This document shows positions 24,587 to 30,963 of a stretch of 35,716 nucleotides of DNA, piece by piece. Positions within the stretch are counted from its first letter, which is position 1, and each line of letters opens with the position of its first letter. The position numbers and the translations under genes are program-made. The notes below the pieces were generated by a model. That model saw nothing but the letters and a program-made list of their open reading frames with translations. It searched no databases and was not told where the DNA came from. This DNA comes from Bacillota bacterium (GTDB taxonomy: Bacteria > Bacillota > Sulfobacillia > JAJZYS01 > JAJYTV01): positions 1 through 35,716 of the forward strand of contig JAJYTE010000028.1 of the NCBI GenBank assembly GCA_021793215.1. The letters are read 5' to 3'.

Positions 24587-24616
24587 TTGACAATGTGTAG
24601 AAGCTACACATATACT
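24587..24616 (+). promoter_or_regulatory. rightward SigA promoter of the element
   Basis: TTGACA (24587-24592) and TATACT (24611-24616) with an 18-bp spacer is the best promoter in the element. It drives the excisionase-like gene and probably the genes that follow. Its spacer is fully occupied by the perfect dyad O2, so the bound repressor would shut it off. Confidence 0.8.
24594..24610. promoter_or_regulatory. putative operator O2 (17-bp perfect dyad)
   Basis: TGTGTAGAAGCTACACA, two 7-base arms around AAG, lies exactly between the -35 and -10 of the rightward promoter. Centre-to-centre distance to O1 is 42 bp, four helical turns, so two repressor dimers would sit on the same face of the DNA. 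Confidence 0.72.
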
Positions 24617-24654
24617 CTTTCCGACGGCACTTCGACACCGGAAGGAGGCCGATG

Positions 24655-24843
24655 ATGGAACGCCTGCTCTGGCGCCTCAGCGAGGTTTCAGAGGCCACCG
24701 GCATTTCGCGCCCTGAACTCTACTTGCTCATCAAGAGGGGTCGCCTGAGGGCGATATACGTGGGCAGGGCAGTCAGGATTCCGGCCACTGAGCTTGAGCG
24801 GCTCGTGAAGTACGGCATTCCCGCGGAGCGCGTCGCAGAGTAA
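24655..24843 (+). CDS. excisionase-type helix-turn-helix protein
   Basis: A 62-residue protein with the winged HTH_17/excisionase pattern: WRLSEVSEATGISRPELYLLIKRGRLRAIYVGRAVRIPATELERLV. ATG 24655 is six bases after AAGGAGG (ATG 24652 is a less well spaced alternative). It is the first gene of the rightward transcript, directly under the O2-controlled promoter. By family and place it could be the directionality factor that makes the serine recombinase excise, or a rightward activator. It is also the normal position of xis in ICEBs1-type switches. Confidence 0.78.
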   Translation: MERLLWRLSEVSEATGISRPELYLLIKRGRLRAIYVGRAVRIPATELERLVKYGIPAERVAE

Positions 24844-24895
24844 CGACCGCTCCAGGTCGTGGGGCAGATCGCTGGCGCAAAGGAGGACGAGGCCG

Positions 24896-25069
24896 GTGCC
24901 GAACCGCAGCGCACCAATCACTGTCGGACGTGTCGGCCAGAGGCCGAACGAGCGCATCGCGGCGTCCCTCGTCCGCTGGGCGCTGGCGCAAGGCCCCAAG
25001 CCGACGCCGCAAGCCCCTGACCCGCAGACACGGCCGCGCAAGGACAGGCTGCCGCAGGACGGTTCCTGA
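24896..25069 (+). CDS. micro-protein B, related to the one at 23302
   Basis: A 57-residue ORF from GTG 24896 with AGGAGG nine bases upstream. Its first 30 residues (APITVGRVGQRPNERIAASL, then VRWALAQG) align with micro-protein A at 23302 (PTITVGRV, AAALIRWLLRGG), while its tail is a Pro/Arg-rich extension (PKPTPQAPDPQTRPRKDRLP). Codons at the matching positions differ, so the similarity is at protein level. It follows the excisionase-like gene in the same transcript. Function unknown. Confidence 0.6.
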   Translation: MPNRSAPITVGRVGQRPNERIAASLVRWALAQGPKPTPQAPDPQTRPRKDRLPQDGS

Positions 25070-25240
25070 GCACCACCCTTTCTTGTCGAACGCGTGGCCC
25101 ATCCCCAAGACCGCTTCTGGCGGCAGCCGCCCTGCAGGGGCGGTGACAAGACTGCTTCTGGCAGCAGGCTCTTCGGAGCCACCTATTCGGCGAGATTCGC
25201 AGGCTTACCCTGCGATCGCTGCGACAGGAGAGGTGTGCCC

Positions 25241-26044
25241 ATGGTTACGCTTCTCGACGATCAGTACCAGTTTGCCCATCTGATCCCACCCGGTCGCGCG
25301 CAGCGGCGTGTTGCAAAGGGTCTCGCTGAGTGGGTCACTGCCGCAGGCGCCCCACCGAACACGTACTGGGGCACGTTGAGAATGCTCCCGAGGCCGGGGG
25401 GTGTTCCGTCGACAGTTCGCCGGCTCGACACGACCATCCTGGTTGGTCCGGATGGCGTCCCGGTGACCCGCATCTCGCCTCGCGGGCTCGGCCAACTCCG
25501 CGCCCTCCTGCGGCGACACGGCGTTGAGGCCGAGTACAAAGGCCACTGCGTCATCCTGCGGGAACCGTTGCGCGAGGAGCGACGCGAAGAGATCATGCGT
25601 GCTCTCCTCGTCGGCGTCGCGGATGGTATTGCACACAGGGCCGTGTTGCGGAGAGAGGTCATGGAGGTCTTGGCACGCGCCGGAGTGACCGATCCTCGTC
25701 AGGCTTCGCAGGAGGATCTTGCCCGCATCGCTCGGTTGCTCTTTGCCGGCTTGAAGATCCGCCAGGAGGCTACACTCGCCGAGATCATCGTCTTACTCGG
25801 TCGCGCCGGTGACGTGTTGGCACGACCGGAGATCGACTCCCAACCCGATATGTTTCAGCTTCGCGCACTCATGAATGCTGCGCGTGAGGAAGACGCGGAA
25901 CGGAGGAATCAACAGGCACTGGAGCCCAGCGATGGGCCAGTGGGCGGTCGGATCGAGGATATCGGCAGCAGGCACACTGGTCGAGGTGGTGGCCGTCATT
26001 CCATCGCTGCATCTCAGGCTCACGCTGCGGTAGGCGGCCAGTGA
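25241..26044 (+). CDS. hypothetical element protein
   Basis: A 267-residue soluble protein not recognised. ATG 25241 has AGGAGAGG upstream; the in-frame region before it reads like non-coding DNA. The N-terminal half (about 1-115) is strand-rich with TTILVGPDGVPVTRISPRGLGQLRALLRRHGVEAEYKGHCVIL; the middle is helical (MRALLVGVADGIAHRAVLRREVMEVLARAGVTDP, then ARIARLLFAGLKIRQEATLAEIIVLLGRAG), and the tail is low complexity. It lies early in the rightward operon, between the micro-protein gene and other unknown genes, where a regulator or replication accessory protein would be expected. The 171-bp gap before it holds no obvious signal. Confidence 0.65.
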   Translation: MVTLLDDQYQFAHLIPPGRAQRRVAKGLAEWVTAAGAPPNTYWGTLRMLPRPGGVPSTVRRLDTTILVGPDGVPVTRISPRGLGQLRALLRRHGVEAEYKGHCVILREPLREERREEIMRALLVGVADGIAHRAVLRREVMEVLARAGVTDPRQASQEDLARIARLLFAGLKIRQEATLAEIIVLLGRAGDVLARPEIDSQPDMFQLRALMNAAREEDAERRNQQALEPSDGPVGGRIEDIGSRHTGRGGGRHSIAASQAHAAVGGQ

Positions 26045-26056
26045 GGGGGGCCAGAC

Positions 26057-26329
26057 TTGCAAGGTTCGCTTTGGACAGTAATCCGTCCGGATGGGTCGAT
26101 AACCCAGGAGTCCGCTAGGCAAGCTCGTCAAGAGTTGCATAGGCGGCGGGCCGTCCAGATTGGCCGCACGGTTATACGCAGGCTTGCACCGGGCGAGACG
26201 CTCGCAGAAGCTCTCGACGTAGAGGCTCGCATCATCGCCCGGCAGCAAGGGATTCCTGAATGCGACGTCCGGCTCGCCCTTGAAGCTCTTCACGGCGCAA
26301 CCCGCCCGAAGCTGACCCGTATGTCCTGA
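26057..26329 (+). CDS. hypothetical small element protein
   Basis: A 90-residue protein starting at TTG 26057, 12 bp after the previous stop, with GAGGGGGG upstream. The first part is strand-turn-like (SLWTVIRPDGSITQES), the rest mostly helical and basic (ARQARQELHRRRAVQIGRTVIRRLAPGETLAEALDVEARIIARQQG). No family recognised. It probably shares the transcript of its neighbour. Composition matches the surrounding element genes. Confidence 0.55.
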   Translation: MQGSLWTVIRPDGSITQESARQARQELHRRRAVQIGRTVIRRLAPGETLAEALDVEARIIARQQGIPECDVRLALEALHGATRPKLTRMS

Positions 26330-26440
26330 GATCTCCCATCGCCTTCGTCCCAAGGGATTGGCGTCCCGCGTGGCTTCTGCTGTGCGGGGCGTCTTTCGTT
26401 TGGTGAGGGCTCCGACGACCCGACGAAAGGATGATCGCCG

Positions 26441-26788
26441 ATGGACGGCCAGTTGTTTGACGCGGCCACGCTCGACGCGAAGCTCCGTGCAGTTTTCGCC
26501 TCGCATGTTGACGAGCACGGCAAGAAGGACCCCATCGCCATCGAGGTGCATCGTGGAGGCAAGGGCGGCGGCAGTGTGGTCGAGGGCCGCATCGTAGGCG
26601 TGTACGCCCACGGGGTGCTCTTCAAGCGGCAGTACGACCGGGAGTTCTTTGCGTACGTCGACTTCTACACCGGCCACGTGCGTGTGAGGGCAGGCGCCAT
26701 GAAGCCGGACATCGACGCGCTCTTCCCGCAGATCTACAACCTGGCGCTGGCCACCATCCGCGAGCGGCCCCGCCCCGTCCCGGTCTAA
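26441..26788 (+). CDS. hypothetical small element protein (beta-barrel-like)
   Basis: A 115-residue protein with ATG 26441 preceded by AAAGGATG. The middle consists of alternating strands, IAIEVHRGGKGGG, VVEGRIVGVYAHGVLFKR, REFFAYVDFYTGHVRVRAG, a pattern like small SH3/Veg-type barrels, flanked by helices. I cannot assign a family. It ends the first group of rightward genes: a long hairpin follows the stop. Confidence 0.6.
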   Translation: MDGQLFDAATLDAKLRAVFASHVDEHGKKDPIAIEVHRGGKGGGSVVEGRIVGVYAHGVLFKRQYDREFFAYVDFYTGHVRVRAGAMKPDIDALFPQIYNLALATIRERPRPVPV

Positions 26789-26798
26789 CCTCCCCTCC

Positions 26799-26832
26799 AG
26801 TGCCCCGCACAGCCGAAGCTGTGCGGGGCACT
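26799..26832 (+). terminator. 15-bp perfect hairpin without U-tract
   Basis: AGTGCCCCGCACAGC pairs perfectly with GCTGTGCGGGGCACT around a CGAA tetraloop, starting 11 bases after a stop codon. No T-run follows, so it may act as a weak terminator, an mRNA stabiliser or a barrier in front of the replication gene. Confidence 0.65.
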
Positions 26833-26892
26833 CGCAGTTAACCGAGGCCCCACAAAGACGGCGGCTAGCCGCATCATGAGGCAGGTGAGACC

Positions 26893-27975
26893 GTGGATCA
26901 GGAACGCGGAGTGAGTTTTGCGCCGGGGACGGACCCAAGGTTTGCTGGGGGCTTCACTCAGGTGCCCAACGCCGTTTTACGTCGGCCAGACTTGAGCGCC
27001 GGCGGTAAGGAGATGTACGGCGTACTGCTGAGTTATGCCTGGAGCGACGGTACCTGCTACCCCAGCCAGGCCCAACTGGCCGCCGACATCGGGGGCTCTC
27101 TTTCAAGCGTCGAGCGTCACCTCCGAGAATTGGTGGAAAAGCAGTACATTGCTGTCGAACGACGCGGCCTCACACAACCGAACCGATACATCATCCTGCC
27201 GCTGCCCCCTGACCCGTCAAAAATGACGAGTCAAGAACCGTCACCAGTGATTCCTCCTGACCCGTCAAAAATGACGAGTCAAGACTCTGCAAAAATGACG
27301 AGCAACGAATACCCAGGGAAGAATACTCAATCAGCAGCATCGTCCTCGCGCACGCGCGCAGGCGCGCGCGAAGGAACTGCTGCTGACCTTTCGCCTTCGG
27401 CTCCTCCGGACACCGAACCCAAACCGCCCAGCGAGGCTGAGGTGATTGGGGCCCTGCTGGCGATCGTTCCCGGCGCCGACGTGCGGGCCGTGCCGACCTG
27501 GGTGCGCCAGCGAGGCCCTGCTCACGTGCTGCTGCGGGTCGAGTGGCTCGCGGCTGTACTCGCCGATCCAAAGCATGTGCCCATCGAGTCGCCGATCGCG
27601 TACTTGTACACGCTGCTGGACACTCCAGATGACCAACCGCCGGCGGCCTACCGCCGTCTGCTGAAGCAGCGGGAACGCGAAGCTCGGAGGCAGGCTCTGC
27701 GCGAGGCGGAGGCCGCGCGGGCCGAACAGGCCGCCGCGGCGGCCGAGGACGAGATGCGCCGCCTGCAAGATCTGCAGGCGGCCTACTTCGCGCTGCCTTC
27801 GGACAGGCAGAAGGAGGTTGACTCGGCTGCCCGCGCGGCCGTCGCGGCCGGCCCGGCCGGTCAGATGGTCGATGTACCGGCGGCGTGCGATGCATGGGAG
27901 TCGCGGACGATCGGCGCCGTACTGTGGCGGCAAGCCGTTGGCGGGATTCTTCATGCGGAGAGAGGAGTGGAGTAG
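26893..27975 (+). CDS. plasmid/phage-type replication initiator (HTH_36-like N-terminus)
   Basis: A 360-residue protein. The N-terminal part (residues 20-100) is a winged helix of the replication-initiator type: FTQVPNAVLRRPDLSAGGKEMYGVLLSYAWSDG, CYPSQAQLAADIGGSLSSVERHLREL, and RGLTQPNRYIILPL. A repetitive linker follows at about 106-137 with two copies of DPSKMTSQ and one AKMTSN. The C-terminal half has helices (EVIGALLAIVPGADVRAVPTWV) and a long Ala/Arg/Glu coiled coil (about 255-300). The start is GTG 26893. Repeats within the linker DNA look like origin iterons. I infer initiation of element replication; a purely regulatory role is possible. Confidence 0.7.
   Translation: MDQERGVSFAPGTDPRFAGGFTQVPNAVLRRPDLSAGGKEMYGVLLSYAWSDGTCYPSQAQLAADIGGSLSSVERHLRELVEKQYIAVERRGLTQPNRYIILPLPPDPSKMTSQEPSPVIPPDPSKMTSQDSAKMTSNEYPGKNTQSAASSSRTRAGAREGTAADLSPSAPPDTEPKPPSEAEVIGALLAIVPGADVRAVPTWVRQRGPAHVLLRVEWLAAVLADPKHVPIESPIAYLYTLLDTPDDQPPAAYRRLLKQREREARRQALREAEAARAEQAAAAAEDEMRRLQDLQAAYFALPSDRQKEVDSAARAAVAAGPAGQMVDVPAACDAWESRTIGAVLWRQAVGGILHAERGVE
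27208..27302 (+). repeat. iteron-like direct repeats inside the replication gene
   Basis: Two identical 29-bp copies (27208-27236 and 27256-27284) and a third, 12-bp partial copy AAAAATGACGAG (27291-27302). Copy starts of the common core are 27219, 27267 and 27291, spaced 48 and 24 bp. Each full copy contains the dyad CGTCAAAAATGACG. A-runs are rare here, so this is a local AT-rich island. Intragenic iterons mark the origin in RepA_N-type plasmids. Confidence 0.75.
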
Positions 27976-27977
27976 GG

Positions 27978-28919
27978 ATGGGCGACAGGAGCGGCATTGA
28001 ATGGACCGACGCGACATGGAACCCCGTCACCGGCTGCAACAAGGTCAGCGAGGGTTGTAAAAACTGCTACGCCGAGAAGATGGCGAAGCGCCTGCAGGCG
28101 ATGGGTGCGCCGCGCTATGCCAACGGGTTCAAGGTGACCTTGCACCCGGACGTGCTTACCAAGCCCCTGCACTGGACGCGTCCGCGTCGCGTTTTCGTGG
28201 ATAGCATGGCAGACCTCTTCCACCCCGAAGTGCCTTTCGAGTTCATCGACAAGCTGTTCGGGGTCATGGCGTTAGCCCAATGGCATGTGTTCCAGGTGCT
28301 CACCAAGCGACCTGAGCGCATGAGGGCCTACTTCACCGAGAAGGATGCGCGCGGCTGGAGGGCGCAGAGTCGCATCTACGCTGCCGTGCGAGAGACAGAA
28401 ATGCCGCCCGGCAAGTTCGCATCCGAATGCGGATGGCCGCTCAAGAACGTCTGGCTAGGAGTCTCCGTCGAGAACCAGCGCCGTGCCGACGAGCGCATCC
28501 CGCTCCTCCTGCAGACGCCTGCGGCGGTGCGTTTTCTGTCGTGCGAGCCGCTACTTGGACCACTGGACCTGACGCCACACCTCGGCGAGATCCGTGTCTG
28601 CGATAACCCGCGCCACGGCCAGCTCTGCCCCGAGGGAGTCACGAAGGCCGCTGACGGAACGATCCTCTGTCGCTACTGCAAGCGCCCTGTGGAACGGATT
28701 AGGCCGCTGCACTTGATCATCGCAGGTGGAGAAAGTGGCCCTGGCGCGCGACCGATGGACCCAGAATGGGCGCGCTCCCTGCGCGATCAGTGCGAGGAAT
28801 CCGGTACGCCGTTCTTCTTCAAGCAGTGGGGTGGCACTCGCGTTGCCGCTGGCGGCCACGAGGAGGCGCTGCTTGACGGCGCGTTGTGGAAGCAGATGCC
28901 TGCCACGGCGATGCCGTGA
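27978..28919 (+). CDS. DUF5131 family protein (phage Gp37/Gp68-like)
   Basis: A 313-residue protein with the DUF5131 signature: IEWTDATWNPVTGC, then VSEGCKNCYAE, giving Cys20, Cys27 and Cys30, a radical-SAM-like C-x6-C-x2-C cluster. Also seen are FVDSMADLFH, VLTKRPERM, NVWLGVSVENQ, FLSCEPLLGP, IIAGGESGPGARPM and FFFKQWGG, all family landmarks. An additional zinc-finger-like insert (CDNPRHGQLC, then CRYCKRP) lies at about 220-235. ATG 27978 follows the rep stop by two bases. The family occurs widely in phages, plasmids and ICEs; its reaction is not established, though a radical or nucleic-acid-modifying role has been suggested. Confidence 0.88.
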   Translation: MGDRSGIEWTDATWNPVTGCNKVSEGCKNCYAEKMAKRLQAMGAPRYANGFKVTLHPDVLTKPLHWTRPRRVFVDSMADLFHPEVPFEFIDKLFGVMALAQWHVFQVLTKRPERMRAYFTEKDARGWRAQSRIYAAVRETEMPPGKFASECGWPLKNVWLGVSVENQRRADERIPLLLQTPAAVRFLSCEPLLGPLDLTPHLGEIRVCDNPRHGQLCPEGVTKAADGTILCRYCKRPVERIRPLHLIIAGGESGPGARPMDPEWARSLRDQCEESGTPFFFKQWGGTRVAAGGHEEALLDGALWKQMPATAMP

Positions 28920-28946
28920 TCACTACGGATCGGGGAGGTGGAACCA

Positions 28947-29675
28947 ATGGCAGCGACCGCAACACGCGAGGACGTAATCAGCAAGGTGCGGCGGCTTCTC
29001 ACACTCGCCGAGAGAACGACGTTCCAGGGAGAGGCGGAGGCTGCCCTCCTGCAGGCCCAGGCCCTTCTCGTGCAGCATGACCTCTCGACGCGCGACCTGG
29101 AGGAGGACGAGACCGAACAGCAGCTCGTGGATACCGCGATCGAGGCTTCCGGACGTTTGGTCTCCTGGCGAGGCTGGCTCGCCCAGGTGATCGGAGACAA
29201 CTTTCGAGTTCAGACATACCAGACCCGGACTCGCCACGGACTCACCCGGCTGCGTTTCCTGGGGCTTGCGGGAGATGTCGAGGTGGCCGTCGCCGTCTAC
29301 AGGGCTGCGGCCACGACAGTGGAGCGCTTAGCGGAGGCATACCTCAGCCGGGAGCGGGCGAGGGCCTGGGGACCACTCGGCCGGGGCGAAGCCAAGCAGA
29401 GTCGCTCGTCGTTCATCGGCGGTTTCATCTACGGCCTACGCGACAAGTTCCGGGAACAGGTGGACAAGCAGGAGTGGGGGCTCGTGCCCATTCAGCCGGC
29501 GGCGGTCCAGGAGGCGGTCAAGGCGCTCCACCTTGGAACCGCCCGGACCTCTCAGGCGAACTACCACGGAGACCCCGAGGCCAGCGACGCCGGCTACACC
29601 TGCGGGAGGAGCTTCGATTATGCGGCGCAGACGAGTTCAAGGCAGGCAAGATTGGAGGCTACGACATGGATCTGA
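28947..29675 (+). CDS. DUF2786 domain protein
   Basis: A 242-residue protein. Residues 8-50 match DUF2786: ISKVRRLLTLAERTTFQGEAEAALLQAQALLVQHDLS. A second conserved-looking part is WRGWLAQVIGDNFRVQTYQ with LRFLGLAGDVEVAVAVYRAA, and YGLRDKFREQV lies later. ATG 28947 has GGGGAGGTG upstream. The last ten bases overlap the next gene, so translation is coupled. DUF2786 proteins are common in phages and plasmids; function unknown, though nucleic acid binding is commonly supposed. Confidence 0.78.
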   Translation: MAATATREDVISKVRRLLTLAERTTFQGEAEAALLQAQALLVQHDLSTRDLEEDETEQQLVDTAIEASGRLVSWRGWLAQVIGDNFRVQTYQTRTRHGLTRLRFLGLAGDVEVAVAVYRAAATTVERLAEAYLSRERARAWGPLGRGEAKQSRSSFIGGFIYGLRDKFREQVDKQEWGLVPIQPAAVQEAVKALHLGTARTSQANYHGDPEASDAGYTCGRSFDYAAQTSSRQARLEATTWI

Positions 29676-30301
29676 CACGAGTGTGCTACCGCCTGACGCT
29701 CCAAGAGCCGATCCTGGGTTCCACGCCGAAGGCACGTGACATTTACACCGCCTACGTCGCAACGCGAGCCACAGCGGCTCAAGCTCCGGCCGCCTCGCAA
29801 GTTGCGATTGCGCAAGAAGCCCAGGACGTTCAGGAAGACCTTGAAGCGCGTGGATGGACGGGCTTTCTCAGCGACGCTCATGGCGTTTACATCTTGGACT
29901 ACGTGCTGAGGGGTTTTCTCAAGAGCGCGTCCCGCGCGCTCGACCTCACGCTGCCGGGAAAGCGCAAGGCGTCCGTCACGCTCGGCCCCTCCTTCATCGA
30001 CAACTACGTTTTCGTCTTCCCGCGCAAACTCCGCTTCTTGCGCAACGGCTCGCCGATCACTGCAGCAGAGGACGTTCTTGAACGCCCCCTCCGCGCCATG
30101 ACGGCACAAGGGCCGCGCGTTTCGTTGACACGCTCTGACCTGATCCGCGAGGGCGCTACCCTCGACTGCGAGATCGGCCTGCTCGGCGGACGAGTTACTC
30201 AGGACCTCATCGAGGAACTCCTGAACTACGGCACGCTGCAGGGCCTTGGTCAATGGCGCAACGCATCCTACGGCCGCTTCTCCTGGGAGCGCATCGTGTG
30301 A
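29666..30301 (+). CDS. hypothetical phage/plasmid protein with Gly-rich C-terminal loop
   Basis: A 211-residue protein whose ATG 29666 overlaps the DUF2786 gene; TTGGAGG lies upstream. It alternates strands and helices (VCYRLTLQEPILGSTPKARDI, then DYVLRGFLKSASRAL, DNYVFVFPRKLRFLR, GPRVSLTRSDLIREG, DCEIGLLG) and ends GLGQWRNASYGRFSWERI. This Gly-rich GLGQWR...YGRF loop resembles the RNA-binding loop of RAMP-fold proteins such as Cas6 and is frequent in phage genes of unknown role. There are no CRISPR repeats or other cas genes here, so I do not call it Cas6. Confidence 0.7.
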   Translation: MDLTRVCYRLTLQEPILGSTPKARDIYTAYVATRATAAQAPAASQVAIAQEAQDVQEDLEARGWTGFLSDAHGVYILDYVLRGFLKSASRALDLTLPGKRKASVTLGPSFIDNYVFVFPRKLRFLRNGSPITAAEDVLERPLRAMTAQGPRVSLTRSDLIREGATLDCEIGLLGGRVTQDLIEELLNYGTLQGLGQWRNASYGRFSWERIV

Positions 30302-30601
30302 GCCCGCCCGCGGGGCACCCGCGACAGTCGGTGCCAGACGATGCAATGCCGAGGTGACGCGTAGTGGAGCGAAGCAGCGGTAGCGCAGCGCAAAGTCGCG
30401 TGAAGCAAGGGTAGAGGACAGCACAGTACAGCGACGGTAATGCCAAGCGAAGTACAGTGAGGCATTGGCAGGGTGGAGCGGAGTCGCACGACGTCGAGCC
30501 GAGCAGGGGTATCTTGCAGCTCCGTCTGGAGGGGTCGGCCGCGGCTCAAGGGCTCCGGGCAACACCTCAGGGGCGCCCTACGCCCTTTCGCCGCGTGGGC
30601 C

Positions 30602-30681
30602 TGTGGACTTGCCGTTCCTGTGGACAACCGGGTTGCCCACAGGAACTTGCACAACCCCTCGGGTTGCGCACAGGGTCCACA
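30602..30681. other. DnaA-box-like cluster with nested palindromes (oriV or oriT candidate)
   Basis: Within 80 bp: TGTGGACTT (30602), TGTGGACAA (30619, a GC-type DnaA box), TTGCCCACA (30633), TTGCGCACA (30664) and GGTCCACA (30674). A 33-base near-perfect palindrome spans 30614-30646 (arms GTTCCTGTGG and CCACAGGAAC), followed by a second dyad at 30648-30670 (TGCaCAACCC, loop CTC, GGGTTGcGCA). Such a density is not expected by chance. Replication origin or relaxase nick region are both possible. Confidence 0.6.
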
Positions 30682-30812
30682 GGCCACGGCACCCCCTCTC
30701 CCATCGTCGCTTTCGCTCCTCCCGCCTCTCCCCCAATTCTGGGATGAGAGGCGGAGCATAAAGCGGCGGTTACACACACGCGGCGGTGCCGCGTGGTTGA
30801 GCCATTCCGGGC

Positions 30813-30934
30813 GGTGCAGCTTCGGACACGCCGGTGCAACTGCGGTGCACCCGGAAACGCCCATGCGGCGCGGGTTGTGCGGCTGCGGCTTGTACCCGAT
30901 GCGTAGACGGTGCAGGATGTGGGAACGCGTGCAC
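30813..30934. repeat. GTGCA repeats upstream of the RHH genes
   Basis: GTGCA occurs at 30814, 30834, 30845, 30910 and 30929; four are preceded by G and two extend to the palindrome GTGCAC. They cluster in the 150 bases before the first ribbon-helix-helix gene. RHH proteins usually bind short repeated sites in their own promoters, so these are candidate operators or relaxosome sites. Confidence 0.45.
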
Positions 30935-30963
30935 CACCTAATATGTGGACGGAGGGAACTTCT

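Larger units (their letters stand above)
30302..30963. other. 662-bp non-coding region, candidate origin/transfer region
   Basis: No credible gene in any frame: apparent ORFs here have no SD and encode Arg/Ser/Leu-rich shadow text. Its left 200 bp (30340-30520) contains many short AGCGnAG/AGCAAG and GTACAG-type repeats and an AATGCC...GGCATT dyad. The middle has palindromes and DnaA-box-like sequences (30602-30681), and the right end GTGCA repeats (30814-30934) before the RHH genes. It separates the replication/phage-like genes from the mobilization genes, as origin or oriT regions often do. Confidence 0.65.

Noticed and set aside
27208-27302. Possible CRISPR array
   Set aside because: Only two full repeats and a partial one, inside a coding frame, with spacers that are part of the protein and no cas genes.
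29666-30301. Cas6-like endoribonuclease
   Set aside because: Only the Gly-rich terminal loop is similar; no repeats, no other cas genes, and such loops are common in phage proteins.
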